The notes: generated by a model not told the origin, from the letters alone. A stretch of DNA of 64,000 bases from Thermostichus sp047462415 (GCF_047462415.1 NZ_JANSJE010000006.1:70364-134363); one strand, 5' to 3'. Shown: positions 1-9,120, counted from the stretch's first letter. Translations and numbers: made by a program.

Positions 1-136
1 CCCACACTGCGGATAAAACGTTTTGTTAAATCAGCTAACAAGGAGTCCAAAGCTTTACGACTCAAAGTTTACTTAATTCTAGCCTCATTGCAAATCTGGC
101 CGGGAGGTGCGTGGGTGCGGCTCCAGGGGAAACCCT

Positions 137-1903
137 TCATCCGGCTTGGCGGGCACCACGCTTTTTCGGATCCCCTTTGGGAATGGCGGCGATAAGGCGG
201 CGGGTGTAGTCCTGCTGCGGCTGCCGGTAGATCTGGAAAGCAGGGCCGATTTCTTCGATGCGGCCTCGGTTCATGACCAGGATGCGGTCGCTCATGAACT
301 TGACCACACTCAAGTCGTGGGAGATGAACAGGTAGGTCAGCCCCAGTTCCTCCTGCAGATCCTTGAGCAAGTTCAGCACCTGGGCCTGCACGGAGACATC
401 CAGGGAAGACACCGCCTCATCGCAGACGACCAGGCGCGGCTCTGAGGCCAGGGCGCGGGCAATACAGATCCGCTGCCGCTGTCCTCCCGAAAATTGGTGG
501 GGCAGCCGATCCAGCGCCTCGGGATCCAACCCAACTCGTTCAAACAGGCGTTGGGCTCGTGCCCGGCGCTCGGCGGCGTTTCTCCCAATCCCGTGCAGCG
601 CCATCGGCTCCATGACGCTGGCTCCCACACTCATGCGCGGGTCCAAGGCAGCCGCCGGATCCTGAAAGATAAGCTGAATCTCGCGGCGGCGGCGGCGTAA
701 GCGTTGAGGCGGCAGGCGGAGCCAATCCTCCCCGTTGTAGATTACCTGGCCGGAGCTGGCGCGGATCAGGCGCAGCAGGGTTCGCCCCAGGGTGGTTTTG
801 CCGCAGCCGGACTCTCCCACCACCCCCAGGGTTTCCCCCGGATACAGGTCGAAGCTGATCCCGTCCACAGCCCGGATCTCGCCCACCTGCCGGCCCAATG
901 GCCCGCGACGGACGGCATAGTGGGTGCGCAGATCCCGCACCTGCAACAGAGGGGGCTGGCTGCCTATCCGGCGCAGCCGTTCTTCCTCTTCGGCGGCTGG
1001 GATCTCCAGTTGCTGCCACCGCTCCTCGAGGGATCCCCCCTTCTCCTGAAAATCCTGGACGGTGGGCAGTCGCCGCAACCGCCGCTCCGACACCGGGCGG
1101 CAGGCCAGCAGGCCGCGGGTGTAGGGGTGCTGGGGATTGCCAAAGATCTGCTCCACCGATCCTTGTTCCACAGCTTGGCCGCGGCACATCACCACCACCT
1201 GATCTGCCAATTCCGCCACCAAATTGAGGTCGTGGGTGATGAAGAGGATCGCCATCTGCCGCTGCTGTTGCAGATCCCGGAGCAGGCGCAAGATCTCGGC
1301 TTGTACCGTTACATCCAGAGCGGTGGTCGGCTCATCAGCAATCAACAGTTTGGGGTTGGAGGCGATGGCACAGGCAATAGCCGCCCGTTGAATTTGGCCG
1401 CCAGAGAGCTGATGGGGGTAGCGCTCCAGCATCTGGGGAGAAAGCTGCACCTCCTCAAACAGGCGGACGGCTTGGGCGCGGATCTCCGTCGGGGTTAGGG
1501 AGGTGTTGGCCCGCAGGGTTTCCTGCAATTGCTGGCCACAGGTGTAGAGGGGGTTGAGGGCGGTGCTCGGCTCTTGGAAGATCATGGCGATCTGGGCTCC
1601 GCGGTAGCGCCGCCGTTCCTGGGGATCCAACCGCAGCCAGTCCACCGTGCCGTTGGGGCCCCTGAAGAGGATTTTGCCTTCCACCCGGGCCGAGCTGGGC
1701 AACAGATCGATCAGCGTCAGGGCAGTCATGGTTTTGCCGGATCCCGACTCCCCCACCAGGCCCAGAGTCTGGCCGATCCCTATCCGAAAAGACAGCCCAT
1801 CCACCACCTCTGTCCTGCCAAGACCAACCGGGCGGCTGGGCAAGAAAACCCGTAGCCCTTGTACAGTCAACAGGGCAGCCTCGGCAACAAGAGCAGCATC
1901 AGC
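137..1903 (-). CDS. Fused dipeptide/oligopeptide ABC transporter ATPase (DppD-DppF type)
   Basis: Two complete ABC ATPase domains lie in one chain, as in fused DppD-DppF or GsiA proteins that energise peptide, nickel or glutathione import. The first half shows Walker A GESGSGKT, signature LSGGQ and Walker B LLIADEP; the second shows GESGCGKT, FSGGQRQR and LVVCDEA. The C-terminal oligopeptide-type extension (HPYTRGL; QQDYTRRL) follows each domain. No permease or binding protein is adjacent, so the substrate cannot be told. I chose the ATG at 1903 (588 aa); an in-frame GTG at 1948 would add 15 residues but has no clear ribosome site. Family assignment is firm, substrate is not. Confidence 0.9.
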   Translation of the reverse strand, partial: ADAALVAEAALLTVQGLRVFLPSRPVGLGRTEVVDGLSFRIGIGQTLGLVGESGSGKTMTALTLIDLLPSSARVEGKILFRGPNGTVDWLRLDPQERRRYRGAQIAMIFQEPSTALNPLYTCGQQLQETLRANTSLTPTEIRAQAVRLFEEVQLSPQMLERYPHQLSGGQIQRAAIACAIASNPKLLIADEPTTALDVTVQAEILRLLRDLQQQRQMAILFITHDLNLVAELADQVVVMCRGQAVEQGSVEQIFGNPQHPYTRGLLACRPVSERRLRRLPTVQDFQEKGGSLEERWQQLEIPAAEEEERLRRIGSQPPLLQVRDLRTHYAVRRGPLGRQVGEIRAVDGISFDLYPGETLGVVGESGCGKTTLGRTLLRLIRASSGQVIYNGEDWLRLPPQRLRRRRREIQLIFQDPAAALDPRMSVGASVMEPMALHGIGRNAAERRARAQRLFERVGLDPEALDRLPHQFSGGQRQRICIARALASEPRLVVCDEAVSSLDVSVQAQVLNLLKDLQEELGLTYLFISHDLSVVKFMSDRILVMNRGRIEEIGPAFQIYRQPQQDYTRRLIAAIPKGDPKKRGARQAG

Positions 1904-1948
1904 CATGGCGACTATGGCAATAGGAGGATTGGCAGGATTATAGACCAC

Positions 1949-2364
1949 TGACCCCGGCTGCCCAAGTTCTCTCCAGTTCCCAAGGGGAGGTTGAGGGCTT
2001 TGGGGTTTGCAGCAGGCTTGCCTTTTAAGAACTCAAATGAGAGATTTCAGCAGGTGTCCAGGAAGTGTCGATAGTATAGAGAGATTATAGAGAGATATAG
2101 ATATATAGGTTAGATTGTGAGGCACAAGCTGCCCTCATCGCTAGACACGCTTATCGGAGAAGATCCTGAGAAGCTCGTAGATTTAGACAGCACCCATAGC
2201 CAAACTCGGTAAAACTACCATTGGCGATTTCCTCGAAAGCTTTGCATGGATCACCCCGGATTTTGATCGTCAAAATACGTGATCCTCGCGATGGCTATCC
2301 AAGGGCACTTCCGGCATTCTATAGGCTAGGTTTATAAATTCTGACTTCAGATGGCGAGGTTAAG
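1949..2364. other. Intergenic region with possible decayed coding remnant
   Basis: This 416-bp gap is AT-richer than its surroundings and has a TA/GA-rich tract near 2085-2115. A short open stretch around 2190-2280 on the plus strand reads like the C-terminal end of a small protein (contains AKLGKTTIGDFLESF) but has a stop just upstream and no start, so it may be a gene remnant. A TATAAA at about 2332 could be a promoter element for the small gene that follows. Nothing else is recognisable. Confidence 0.3.
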
Positions 2365-2565
2365 ATGAGCATTCCGGAGATCCTCGATGAAGTTTTAAAA
2401 TCCTCGATTCTAACTCCACAGCAGGAGTCCAGCATTAACCAAATCCTCTGGGAAAGAAGCTATGATCCATCCGACCTAGAAGCTCTGGACGAGCTGGTTG
2501 AAGCCATTCTGCGCCAAGAGGTGAAGGCTACTTCCGATCCTTGTAAAAAGCCCGGCCTTGATTGA
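2365..2565 (+). CDS. Small hypothetical protein, acidic, 66 aa
   Basis: An ATG preceded by GAGG at a five-base spacing opens a 66-residue acidic protein beginning MSIPEILDEVLKSS and rich in Glu, Asp and Leu, probably all helical. No catalytic motif, signal peptide or membrane segment is visible. It stands alone between the divergently transcribed peptide ATPase and the convergent DUF305 gene. Its composition and the small soluble form would suit an antitoxin or regulatory adaptor, but nothing in the sequence proves this. The good ribosome site is the main reason to call it real. Confidence 0.55.
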   Translation: MSIPEILDEVLKSSILTPQQESSINQILWERSYDPSDLEALDELVEAILRQEVKATSDPCKKPGLD

Positions 2566-2609
2566 AGACAGTGCCCAGATCGGGTCTAGAACTTGCCCTG
2601 TAGTTTAGT

Positions 2610-2650
2610 GGGGGGCGGAAGAGCCCTCAAGAGAGCCGTCTCCGCCCCCC
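2610..2650. terminator. Strong hairpin between convergent genes
   Basis: A perfect 10-bp stem pairs GGGGGGCGGA (2610-2619) with TCCGCCCCCC (2641-2650) around a 21-base loop. It lies just past the small acidic ORF and before the end of the convergent DUF305 gene, where a bidirectional terminator would be expected. No T-tract follows on either strand, so intrinsic termination is unproven. Confidence 0.45.
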
Positions 2651-2753
2651 GCATGGTGACGAGCTTGAACCCCTTGAGAGGGTGCCCCCGTCCTGTCCAG
2701 CCTTCTGGGATAGATCTACGGATGGGGCAGGGATCCCTGTAGCTAGCCCTACC

Positions 2754-3398
2754 CTACTGCGGATACCACTGCTTTTGCCAAGCGCGCATCTGCTGGATCT
2801 CCGTCTGCTGGGTAACCGCAATCGCCTCTGCCAGTTGACGGATCTCGGGGCGCTTGGATTTCTTCAGTGCCTCTCCGGCCATGCTCAAAGCCCCCTCGTG
2901 GTGCTGGATCATCGCCTGCAGAAATCGCCGGTCAAACTCTCGGTCGGCGGATCCCAGGTCTGTATCCATGCGCATGTGGGAGATCATTTCTGGGGTCATG
3001 GCCATCAGGTGCCCCATTTCCTCGTGCCACATCATGGGATCCTGTGGAGCTTGTGGGTACCAGCTCAGCCGCCACGCCCGCATTTGCTCGATTTCTTGGC
3101 TTTGGGCCGTCAAGATAGCCTCTGCCAATTGACGAATTTCCCGCCGCCGGGATTTTTGCAGGGCTTCTTCAGCCATGCTCACAGCTCCCTCATGATGGAG
3201 GATCATGGCGTCGAGGAAGCGCAGATCAAAGGATTCATCTGCAGGGCCGAGGCTCATCAGGTGAGCCATGGGGACAGAGGGATCCCTATTGGTGTCGTGG
3301 GAAGCGGCCTCTGTCCTCACCCCCCCGCCAACCCACGGAGTGCTGAGGACAAATGCGCCGGCAAGGAGCAGACCACGGGCAGTCTTGTTGAAGAGCAT
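2754..3398 (-). CDS. Exported DUF305 protein with two tandem domains
   Basis: A 214-residue protein starts with an apparent signal peptide (MLFNKTARGLLLAGAFVL, then alanine-rich cleavage region). The mature part is two copies of the DUF305 ferritin-like helical unit. Each carries DxxFxxxMIxHHEGAxSMA (first near residue 65, second near 165) and ends in QQMRAWxxxWYPQ-like sequence (REIRQLAEAI...EIEQMRAW and PEIRQLAEAI...EIQQMRAW). The His pairs and Met/Glu residues suggest metal binding in the periplasm; DUF305 proteins often sit near copper-handling genes, but none is adjacent here. The internal duplication is clear; the biochemical role is not established. Confidence 0.85.
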   Translation of the reverse strand: MLFNKTARGLLLAGAFVLSTPWVGGGVRTEAASHDTNRDPSVPMAHLMSLGPADESFDLRFLDAMILHHEGAVSMAEEALQKSRRREIRQLAEAILTAQSQEIEQMRAWRLSWYPQAPQDPMMWHEEMGHLMAMTPEMISHMRMDTDLGSADREFDRRFLQAMIQHHEGALSMAGEALKKSKRPEIRQLAEAIAVTQQTEIQQMRAWQKQWYPQ

Positions 3399-3463
3399 CG
3401 CTATTTCTTCCTGGCGACAACGGCCTTGTATTCTACAGCCTCTCCCCTACTCCCTTTGGGGAG

Positions 3464-4771
3464 TTAGGAAGCAACTCGGAGAACTAAGCGGTCGGCTTCC
3501 CACTGTTGAAACAGATGAAGGACGTGCTCGGCTCTCTCGGCGTGCTGATCCAAAATCTCGCTGCCGGAGCGGGCTTGGTTGGCCAGAGGCAGCAGCAGCT
3601 CCACCACCTGGTGGCGGCTGGAGGCGATCATCTTGCCAGGGATCCGAGCAATGGGCCAGAAGATGTCCATCTTTTGGGTCACAATCTGGGCCGGATCCAC
3701 CTTGCCCAGCAGATCCGAAAGGGGGATCTTTTGATCCCAGTAGCGCACCTGGCCGTGCTGGAGAAAGAGGGGGTTAAGCTGCCAACGGGAGCTACGGAAA
3801 AACTCGGCTGTGAAGGGATCCCAGTTGGCCACCTTCTTGCCCTGGTGGCAGCACCAAAAGAGATTTTGCGTGTGGTAGAGGGGCTCCAAGTACTCGATGA
3901 CCCGCAGTTGATCAATGCGGGCGAGGGCCTCGTAGCGGCGGTGGAACTCCGGGTGGGTGGCGGCAATTAAGGGCTTGGCATTCCAATAGTCCAAGTAGGG
4001 GGCAACATCGATAAACTCCAGACCCGCCTGGGCCAAAAGGTCGGGGATCTCGCCGATGTCAAAAGGAATGTCGTTGGCATGGAAGAAGTTATCGACGATG
4101 TTCTCATCTGGTAAGTAGTATTCCTCGTGGGCCTTGGCATGCCGGGCCAGCATGGAACTGGGATGGGCTGCCTTTAACAATTGCCGCACAAATTCGATCT
4201 TTTCCGGGGTGGCCGGCGGAGTAATCCCCAGCAGCTCCAGAGCGCGGCGAATGCGGTAGAGGTGCCAACGGCCAGAACGGTTGTAGAGCATCAGCGCCAT
4301 TACCCCCTCGGGAGCTAGGCGCGAGGCCAAGTTTCTCAAAGCCTTGACCGGATCGGCGGTGTGGTGGATCACCCCATAGGAGCTGATCATGTCGAAGCTC
4401 CCCTCCGGCCAAGTGGAGGGATCCATCAGATCCCCATAGTGCACTGAGCAGTTGCGCAGGCCGTGGTACTTGATCCGTTTTTGGGCGATCTCCAGAGCCG
4501 GGCGGCTGAGATCGATCCCGACCACGGCGCCGTAGCCGGGGTTGCTGGCGGCAATGCCGTGCACCTCCCAGCCGGTGCCGCAGCCGGCCACCAAAAACCT
4601 GGCCCCGCTGGGCTCTTGCAAGGTGCGGGTGCGAGCATATTGGGCGAGGATGTAGCTGCCCAGACTGGAAAAGCCCTCAAAGGGCCGGTCGTAGGGAACG
4701 GGCGGGTAGGGAAACGCCTCGTACTGGGCTTGCACCGCCTGGGTGATCTCCGCTTCGTTGGCCAAAGCCAC
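3464..4771 (-). CDS. Class I SAM-dependent methyltransferase
   Basis: The N-terminal half holds a Rossmann methyltransferase: motif I VAGCGTGWEVHGIA (about residue 60), an acidic motif II GIDLSRPAL, and SSYGVIHHTADP at the post-motif. The C-terminal ~200 residues form a separate region found in cyanobacterial and proteobacterial proteins of this type; they hold no motif I can name. Substrate is unknown. A 6-bp hairpin with TTTG loop (3449-3464) overlaps the stop codon and may act in termination. The gene is co-oriented with lpdA upstream but separated by about 100 bp. Confidence 0.85.
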   Translation of the reverse strand: MALANEAEITQAVQAQYEAFPYPPVPYDRPFEGFSSLGSYILAQYARTRTLQEPSGARFLVAGCGTGWEVHGIAASNPGYGAVVGIDLSRPALEIAQKRIKYHGLRNCSVHYGDLMDPSTWPEGSFDMISSYGVIHHTADPVKALRNLASRLAPEGVMALMLYNRSGRWHLYRIRRALELLGITPPATPEKIEFVRQLLKAAHPSSMLARHAKAHEEYYLPDENIVDNFFHANDIPFDIGEIPDLLAQAGLEFIDVAPYLDYWNAKPLIAATHPEFHRRYEALARIDQLRVIEYLEPLYHTQNLFWCCHQGKKVANWDPFTAEFFRSSRWQLNPLFLQHGQVRYWDQKIPLSDLLGKVDPAQIVTQKMDIFWPIARIPGKMIASSRHQVVELLLPLANQARSGSEILDQHAERAEHVLHLFQQWEADRLVLRVAS

Positions 4772-4870
4772 GTCCTCCCACCTCTTCCCCCCTATCCTAA
4801 GAGTCTTTGTAGGTTTTTAGACCGGTTTTGGCCGTCAAGTCGGCCCGTGTCGGTCGGCAGCAGGGCACGG

Positions 4871-6253
4871 CTAGGCTGCGGTCAAACTGTGGGCAGCTCG
4901 CCGGTAGGCTTCCTCCAGCGTCTCTGCCAGAGTGGGGTGAACGTGCACCAGGCGGGCCAGCTCTTGCACCGTGGCGCGGCGGGCGATGGCCTGGGCCGCC
5001 TCGTGGATGAGATCCGCAGCATGCGGCCCAAAGATGTGGGATCCCAGCAAAAGCCCTGCCTCCTTATCGAAGACCAGCTTGACCATGCCCTCCGTCTCGC
5101 CAGAGGCGATGGCCTTGGAGTTGCCACCAAAGTAGGTGCGCACCGTGCCCACGCTGTAGCCCTCGGCTTTGGCCTGCGGCTCGGTTAGCCCCACAAAGCC
5201 CATCTCCGGGTGGGTGAACACCGCCGCCGGGATGCTCAAGTAATCCATATAGGCGGAGCGGCCACAGATGTTTTCCACCGCCACCCGCCCCTGGGCTGCC
5301 GCCGCGTGGGCCAGCATCAGCTTGCCCGTCACATCGCCAATGGCCCAGAGGTGGGGCAATTCGGTGGCCATGCGGCTATCTACGGGTACAAAGCCGCGCT
5401 TGTCCGTGATAACCCCCAGCTCCGCCAGGCCCAGCCCTTCTGAGACCGGGATCCGACCGGCGGCCACCAGGCAGCCATCCACCTGCAGTGTCTCGCCATT
5501 AGAGAGGTGGATCGTCACCGGCTGGCCAGGGATCACCTGCTTGGCCAGCACGCCCACATAGGTCTGGATTTGCCTGGGTTTGATCAGCACCCGCTGGGCC
5601 AGGCGGGCAATGTCGGGGTCAAAGGCCGGCATCAGGGTCTCCAGGGCCTCGATGAGAATGACCTGGGATCCCAGCGCCGTGTAGACGTCGGCAAACTCCT
5701 GGCCAATGTAGCCGCTGCCGATGATGGCCAGCCGCTCCGGGATCCACTCCAACCGCACCGCCTCGTCGCTGGTAAAGACCGTGCGGCCATCTACTTGGAT
5801 CCCCGGCGGCACAAAGGGTCGGGAACCTGTGGCCAGAATCACATCCCGCGCCGTGTAGGTTCGAGATCCCTTCTCTTCCTGGACTTCAACCATTTGGGAT
5901 CCCGCCAGCCTGCCCCGCCCTCGCAGGATTGTTACCCCCAGCTTCTCCAGGGAGCGAGTCATGTCGGCGCGGATCTTCTCCACCACCTGGGTGGCGTGAT
6001 TGGCAATCGCCCCCCGGTCAGCCTGGACGGATCCCACTTGGATGCCCAGCCCAGCGCTGTGTTGCAGTTCCCGCAGGCGGCCGGAGGCGGCCAGCAGAGC
6101 CTTGGAGGGGATGCAGCCGCGGTTGATACAGGTGCCGCCCATTTCCGCACCTTCGACGATGGCGGTTTTGAGGCCGGATTCGACGGCATGCAGCGCCGCG
6201 CCGTGGCCGCCGACGCCGGCACCAATGATGATCAAGTCAAAATCGAAGCTCAT
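4871..6253 (-). CDS. lpdA: Dihydrolipoamide dehydrogenase (E3)
   Basis: This FAD disulfide oxidoreductase reoxidises dihydrolipoyl groups of 2-oxo acid dehydrogenase and/or the glycine cleavage system with NAD. Visible marks are the N-terminal FAD fold IIGAGVGGHGAALHA, the redox disulfide GGTCINRGCIPSKA (CxxxxC), the NAD-binding segment AIIGSGYIGQEF, the FAD-contact LWAIGDVTGKLMLAHAA, and the C-terminal catalytic HVHPTLAETLEEA (His-Pro...Glu). The 460-residue length is normal. It is divergent from the HAD phosphatase with a 138-bp spacer. Confidence 0.95.
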   Translation of the reverse strand: MSFDFDLIIIGAGVGGHGAALHAVESGLKTAIVEGAEMGGTCINRGCIPSKALLAASGRLRELQHSAGLGIQVGSVQADRGAIANHATQVVEKIRADMTRSLEKLGVTILRGRGRLAGSQMVEVQEEKGSRTYTARDVILATGSRPFVPPGIQVDGRTVFTSDEAVRLEWIPERLAIIGSGYIGQEFADVYTALGSQVILIEALETLMPAFDPDIARLAQRVLIKPRQIQTYVGVLAKQVIPGQPVTIHLSNGETLQVDGCLVAAGRIPVSEGLGLAELGVITDKRGFVPVDSRMATELPHLWAIGDVTGKLMLAHAAAAQGRVAVENICGRSAYMDYLSIPAAVFTHPEMGFVGLTEPQAKAEGYSVGTVRTYFGGNSKAIASGETEGMVKLVFDKEAGLLLGSHIFGPHAADLIHEAAQAIARRATVQELARLVHVHPTLAETLEEAYRRAAHSLTAA

Positions 6254-6391
6254 GGCGAGACTTGGATAACCGGTGCCTCATTTTCTCATCTTGTTGGCCT
6301 TCCCAGGAACCTGGCTGAGAGCATCCAAACCATGAGGTAGCATAGGGTCGCCTGCCCAGTTGACAGGAGGCTGGCGGGGTGGGAACGGGGG

Positions 6392-7177
6392 GTGCGCATG
6401 GAACTGCAAGCTTTGATTTTCGACGTGGATGGCACGCTGGCGGATACGGAGCGGGATGGGCACCGCGTGGCCTTCAACGCCGCCTTTGCCGAGGCAGGCT
6501 TGGACTGGCACTGGTCGGTGGAGCTCTACGGCCAGCTCCTGGCTATTACGGGCGGCAAAGAGCGCATTCGCCACTTCGTCGAGACCTGTCAGCCGCCGCT
6601 GCCTGCCGGGGAAGACCTGACGGCCCTAATAGCCCGGCTGCACCAGGCCAAGACCCGCCACTACACAGCTCTGCTAGCCCAAGGAGGGATCCCCTTGCGC
6701 CCCGGAGTCAAGCGCCTCTTGCAGGAGGCCAGAGCCGCCGGGATCCGCCTGGCCATCGCCACCACCACCACGCCCGAAAACGTGACGGCCCTTCTGGAGC
6801 ACACCCTGCCGGAGAGCCTGAGCTGGTTTGAGGTGATCGCTGCCGGCGATATTGTCCCCGCCAAAAAGCCCGCCCCCGACATCTACTTCTACACGCTGGA
6901 ACAGATGGGGCTGCGCCCCCAGGAGTGCCTGGCCTTTGAGGACTCTGAGAACGGGCTGCGCTCGGCCCAGCAGGCGGGCATCCCCGCCGTGGTGACGGTT
7001 AACGATTACACCCGGGAGCAAGACTTTTCCGGAGCAGCCTTGGTGCTGGATCACCTGGGGGAGCCTGAGTTGCCGTTTCAGGTGCTGGCGGGAAGGGCGG
7101 GATCCCACCGCTACTTCACCCTGGAGCTGGCCCGCCAGGTTCATGCCCAAGCCATCCACTCTGAGGTAGAAAACTAA
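6392..7177 (+). CDS. HAD-superfamily phosphatase, CbbY/beta-PGM-like
   Basis: Motif I IFDVDGTLADTE is near the N-terminus, motif II is IATTTT, a Lys lies in PAKKPAPDIY and motif III/IV is CLAFEDSENGLRSA. The cap domain between motifs I and II places it in subfamily I, closest to CbbY/phosphoglycolate phosphatase-like enzymes, so the substrate is probably a small sugar phosphate. The frame opens at GTG 6392 with an ATG two codons later at 6398; either could be the start. Its stop overlaps the ATG of the M28 peptidase (TAATG), so the two are translationally coupled. Confidence 0.88.
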   Translation: MRMELQALIFDVDGTLADTERDGHRVAFNAAFAEAGLDWHWSVELYGQLLAITGGKERIRHFVETCQPPLPAGEDLTALIARLHQAKTRHYTALLAQGGIPLRPGVKRLLQEARAAGIRLAIATTTTPENVTALLEHTLPESLSWFEVIAAGDIVPAKKPAPDIYFYTLEQMGLRPQECLAFEDSENGLRSAQQAGIPAVVTVNDYTREQDFSGAALVLDHLGEPELPFQVLAGRAGSHRYFTLELARQVHAQAIHSEVEN

Positions 7178-8031
7178 TGCCGGAGGCAGGGAGCGAAGAC
7201 CTGCAGCAGCGCCTAGAAGCCCATCTGCGACAGGTGGCCCAGCCGCGGGATCCCGACTGGTCGCCCCTGGGCCACAGCCAGGTGGAGCGCTACATCCAAG
7301 AGGAGCTTTCCCGCTATGGCCCTGTGGAATCTTTCTCCTTCGAGGCTCGGGGCTGCCAGCACCGCAACTGGATCTTGAAATTGCCGGGATCCCATCCCCG
7401 CCGATCGCCCGTTCTGGTCGGGGCTCATTTTGACGCTGCCCCGGCCACCCCTGGAGCCGACGACAACGCCAGCGGTGTGGCGGTGCTGCTGGAGCTGGCC
7501 CGCCATTTTGCCACCCATCCCGCCCTTTCCTCCCTGTGGCTAGTGGCCTTTGACCTAGAAGAGCGGGGCCTGCTGGGGAGCAAGGCCTACGCGCGCTTTC
7601 TTAGACAACAGCGCCAACCCCTGCGGCTGATGCTCTCTCTGGAGATGCTGGGCTACCGCGATCCCACGCCCGGATCCCAGCGCTACCCCGCCGGCCTGGA
7701 GCGGCTCTACCCTGACCGGGGGGATTACATTGGCCTGATTGGCAACTGGCCCGCCCTGGGGAATCTGCTGAGGCTACAGCACAGTTTTCAGCAGGCGGGG
7801 ATCCCGTGTTGCTGGTTGCCAGCCGGCCAGCGGGGTTTGATCCTGCCGCTTACCCGCCTTAGCGACCACTCCCCCTTTTGGGATGTAGGCTACCCCGCGG
7901 TTATGGTGACCGACACCGCCTTCTTGCGCAACCCCCACTACCACAAGCTCAGCGACACCCTTGAGACCCTAGATCTTGACTTTTTACTGGGGGTCTGCCA
8001 GGGCTTGAGGCAAGGTCTTGGATCCCTCTAG
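7177..8031 (+). CDS. M28-family zinc metallopeptidase
   Basis: A 284-residue cytoplasmic aminopeptidase-like protein. The dinuclear zinc signature is complete: GAHFDAAP (His, Asp ligand), GADDNASGVAVLLELAR (bridging Asp), DLEERGLLGSKA (catalytic Glu-Glu) and a final DHSPFWDVGYPAV followed by HxKLSDTxE (His ligand). There is no signal peptide. Start overlaps the HAD stop. The substrate could be peptides or N-acylated amino acids; M28 homologues also include glutaminyl cyclases, so peptidase activity is inferred. Confidence 0.87.
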   Translation: MPEAGSEDLQQRLEAHLRQVAQPRDPDWSPLGHSQVERYIQEELSRYGPVESFSFEARGCQHRNWILKLPGSHPRRSPVLVGAHFDAAPATPGADDNASGVAVLLELARHFATHPALSSLWLVAFDLEERGLLGSKAYARFLRQQRQPLRLMLSLEMLGYRDPTPGSQRYPAGLERLYPDRGDYIGLIGNWPALGNLLRLQHSFQQAGIPCCWLPAGQRGLILPLTRLSDHSPFWDVGYPAVMVTDTAFLRNPHYHKLSDTLETLDLDFLLGVCQGLRQGLGSL

Positions 8032-8358
8032 CCGCGACCTCGATTCCCAACTCCCCTCTCCCTGAGGGAGAGGGGCTGGGGGTGAGGGATGTCCCTGAGG
8101 GAGAGGGGCTGGGGGTGGTCGCGTGAGCGGCGCGGAGCGCTTGGGATGTCCCTGAGGGAGAGGGGCTGGGGGTGAAGGCCAGCGGCGCGGGGCGCTTGGG
8201 CAGGCCTCCTCAGTACGGAGATCGCTCCAGGAGTTTCGCGATCCCTCGACTTCCCCTGAGGCGGCAGAGGGAGATAATGGGCGGCATGGGCAAAGAGGGG
8301 AAAAGCTTGCCAAAAGCTGCCCTCAACCTTCTCGGCCAAAACTTTCCCAGGAGCTTTT
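8032..8358. repeat. Composite intergenic repeat: three hairpin units plus two 16-mers
   Basis: Three copies of a unit of the form TCCCTGAGGGAGAGGGGCTGG followed by GGGTGAGGG-like sequence lie at about 8053-8088, 8092-8118 and 8149-8178. Between and after them are AGCGGCGCGGAGCGCT (8126-8141) and a one-base variant (8181-8196). The same two modules recur near 11287-11420, 17947-18011 and elsewhere. The self-complementary CCCTCTCCC/GGGAGAGGG part can fold as a hairpin downstream of the peptidase gene. No gene is seen in the gap. Confidence 0.8.
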
Positions 8359-9120
8359 ATGAGTGCCTTCGCCCAAGCCCCCAAAAAGTGCGTCTCTGCC
8401 GTTTTCAAAGAAGAAGCCAAAGTCCAAGAGTGCATCCAGCGCCTGCTCAACCGCGGCATCCCCAACGATCGCATCTCCATCATTGGCCGCAATTTTCAAA
8501 CGGAAGCCAAAATCAGCGGCTTTATCACCCGCAAGGATGTGGTTCTCGACGGGTTGACCAGCGGCGCCATTTATGGATCCCTGTTTGGATCCCTGTTGGG
8601 GCTACTTACAGGGGTAGGGGTGCTGTTTATTCCCTTTTTGGGAGCGGTGGTGGCCGCCGGGCCCTTGGGAGCGGCGCTGCTGGGGGCAACCGGTGGCGCT
8701 CTCTACGGGGCGCTGGGAGCGGGGCTGGGATCCGCCCTCATTGCCCTGGGCATGCCGCAGGAGAAAGCTGCCATCTACCAAACCCGGGTGCAAGCAGGTG
8801 AGTTCCTCTTGGTGGTGCAGGTGCCGGAGGAAAAAGCCGGCGAAATCTACTTGCTGTTGCAAAGTGCCGGCGGCGAAGAGGTGGCCACTGCCGACTTGAA
8901 CTTGCCCAGTGAGCCAGAAGGCAACCTGACGCCGGAGACCATCTCCCCAGAAATCCGCGCCGATCTCTCAGAAGAAGCCCAGCAAACCTTTGTGGAAGCC
9001 TATAACCAGGCCAAGGCAGAGGGCAACCCCGTCGCCCAAGCGCTGCTCAAGGCTTGGGAAAAGGTTAAACAAGTTTTCACAAGGGACGACAAGGGGATCT
9101 TTTCCAGGCGCAAGCCCTAG
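8359..9120 (+). CDS. Glycine-zipper stress protein with C-terminal ChaB-like domain
   Basis: The start has AGGAG upstream. Residues ~10-60 resemble the general-stress 17M-type fold (VSAVFKEEAKVQECIQRLL, then ISIIGRNF). A hydrophobic Gly/Ala-rich stretch follows (SGAIYGSLFGSLLGLLTGVG, then GAALLGATGGALYGALGAG), a glycine zipper probably able to enter membranes, then a second ferredoxin-like strand pattern (AGEFLLVVQVPEEKAGEI). The last ~60 residues (LSEEAQQTFVEAYNQA ... AWEKVKQVF) match the ChaB pattern. It precedes dnaJ-cbpM, which fits a stress role. Function is inferred from domain likeness only. Confidence 0.7.
   Translation: MSAFAQAPKKCVSAVFKEEAKVQECIQRLLNRGIPNDRISIIGRNFQTEAKISGFITRKDVVLDGLTSGAIYGSLFGSLLGLLTGVGVLFIPFLGAVVAAGPLGAALLGATGGALYGALGAGLGSALIALGMPQEKAAIYQTRVQAGEFLLVVQVPEEKAGEIYLLLQSAGGEEVATADLNLPSEPEGNLTPETISPEIRADLSEEAQQTFVEAYNQAKAEGNPVAQALLKAWEKVKQVFTRDDKGIFSRRKP

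Noticed and set aside
107..1943. Several open frames on the plus strand opposite the fused ABC ATPase
   Set aside because: They are antisense shadows caused by high GC; the minus-strand product is a full two-domain ATPase.
2610..2650. Riboswitch or small RNA
   Set aside because: Only one simple hairpin is visible, with no conserved aptamer pattern.
8053..8200. CRISPR-like array
   Set aside because: Repeats are hairpin units with no regular spacers and recur singly elsewhere.
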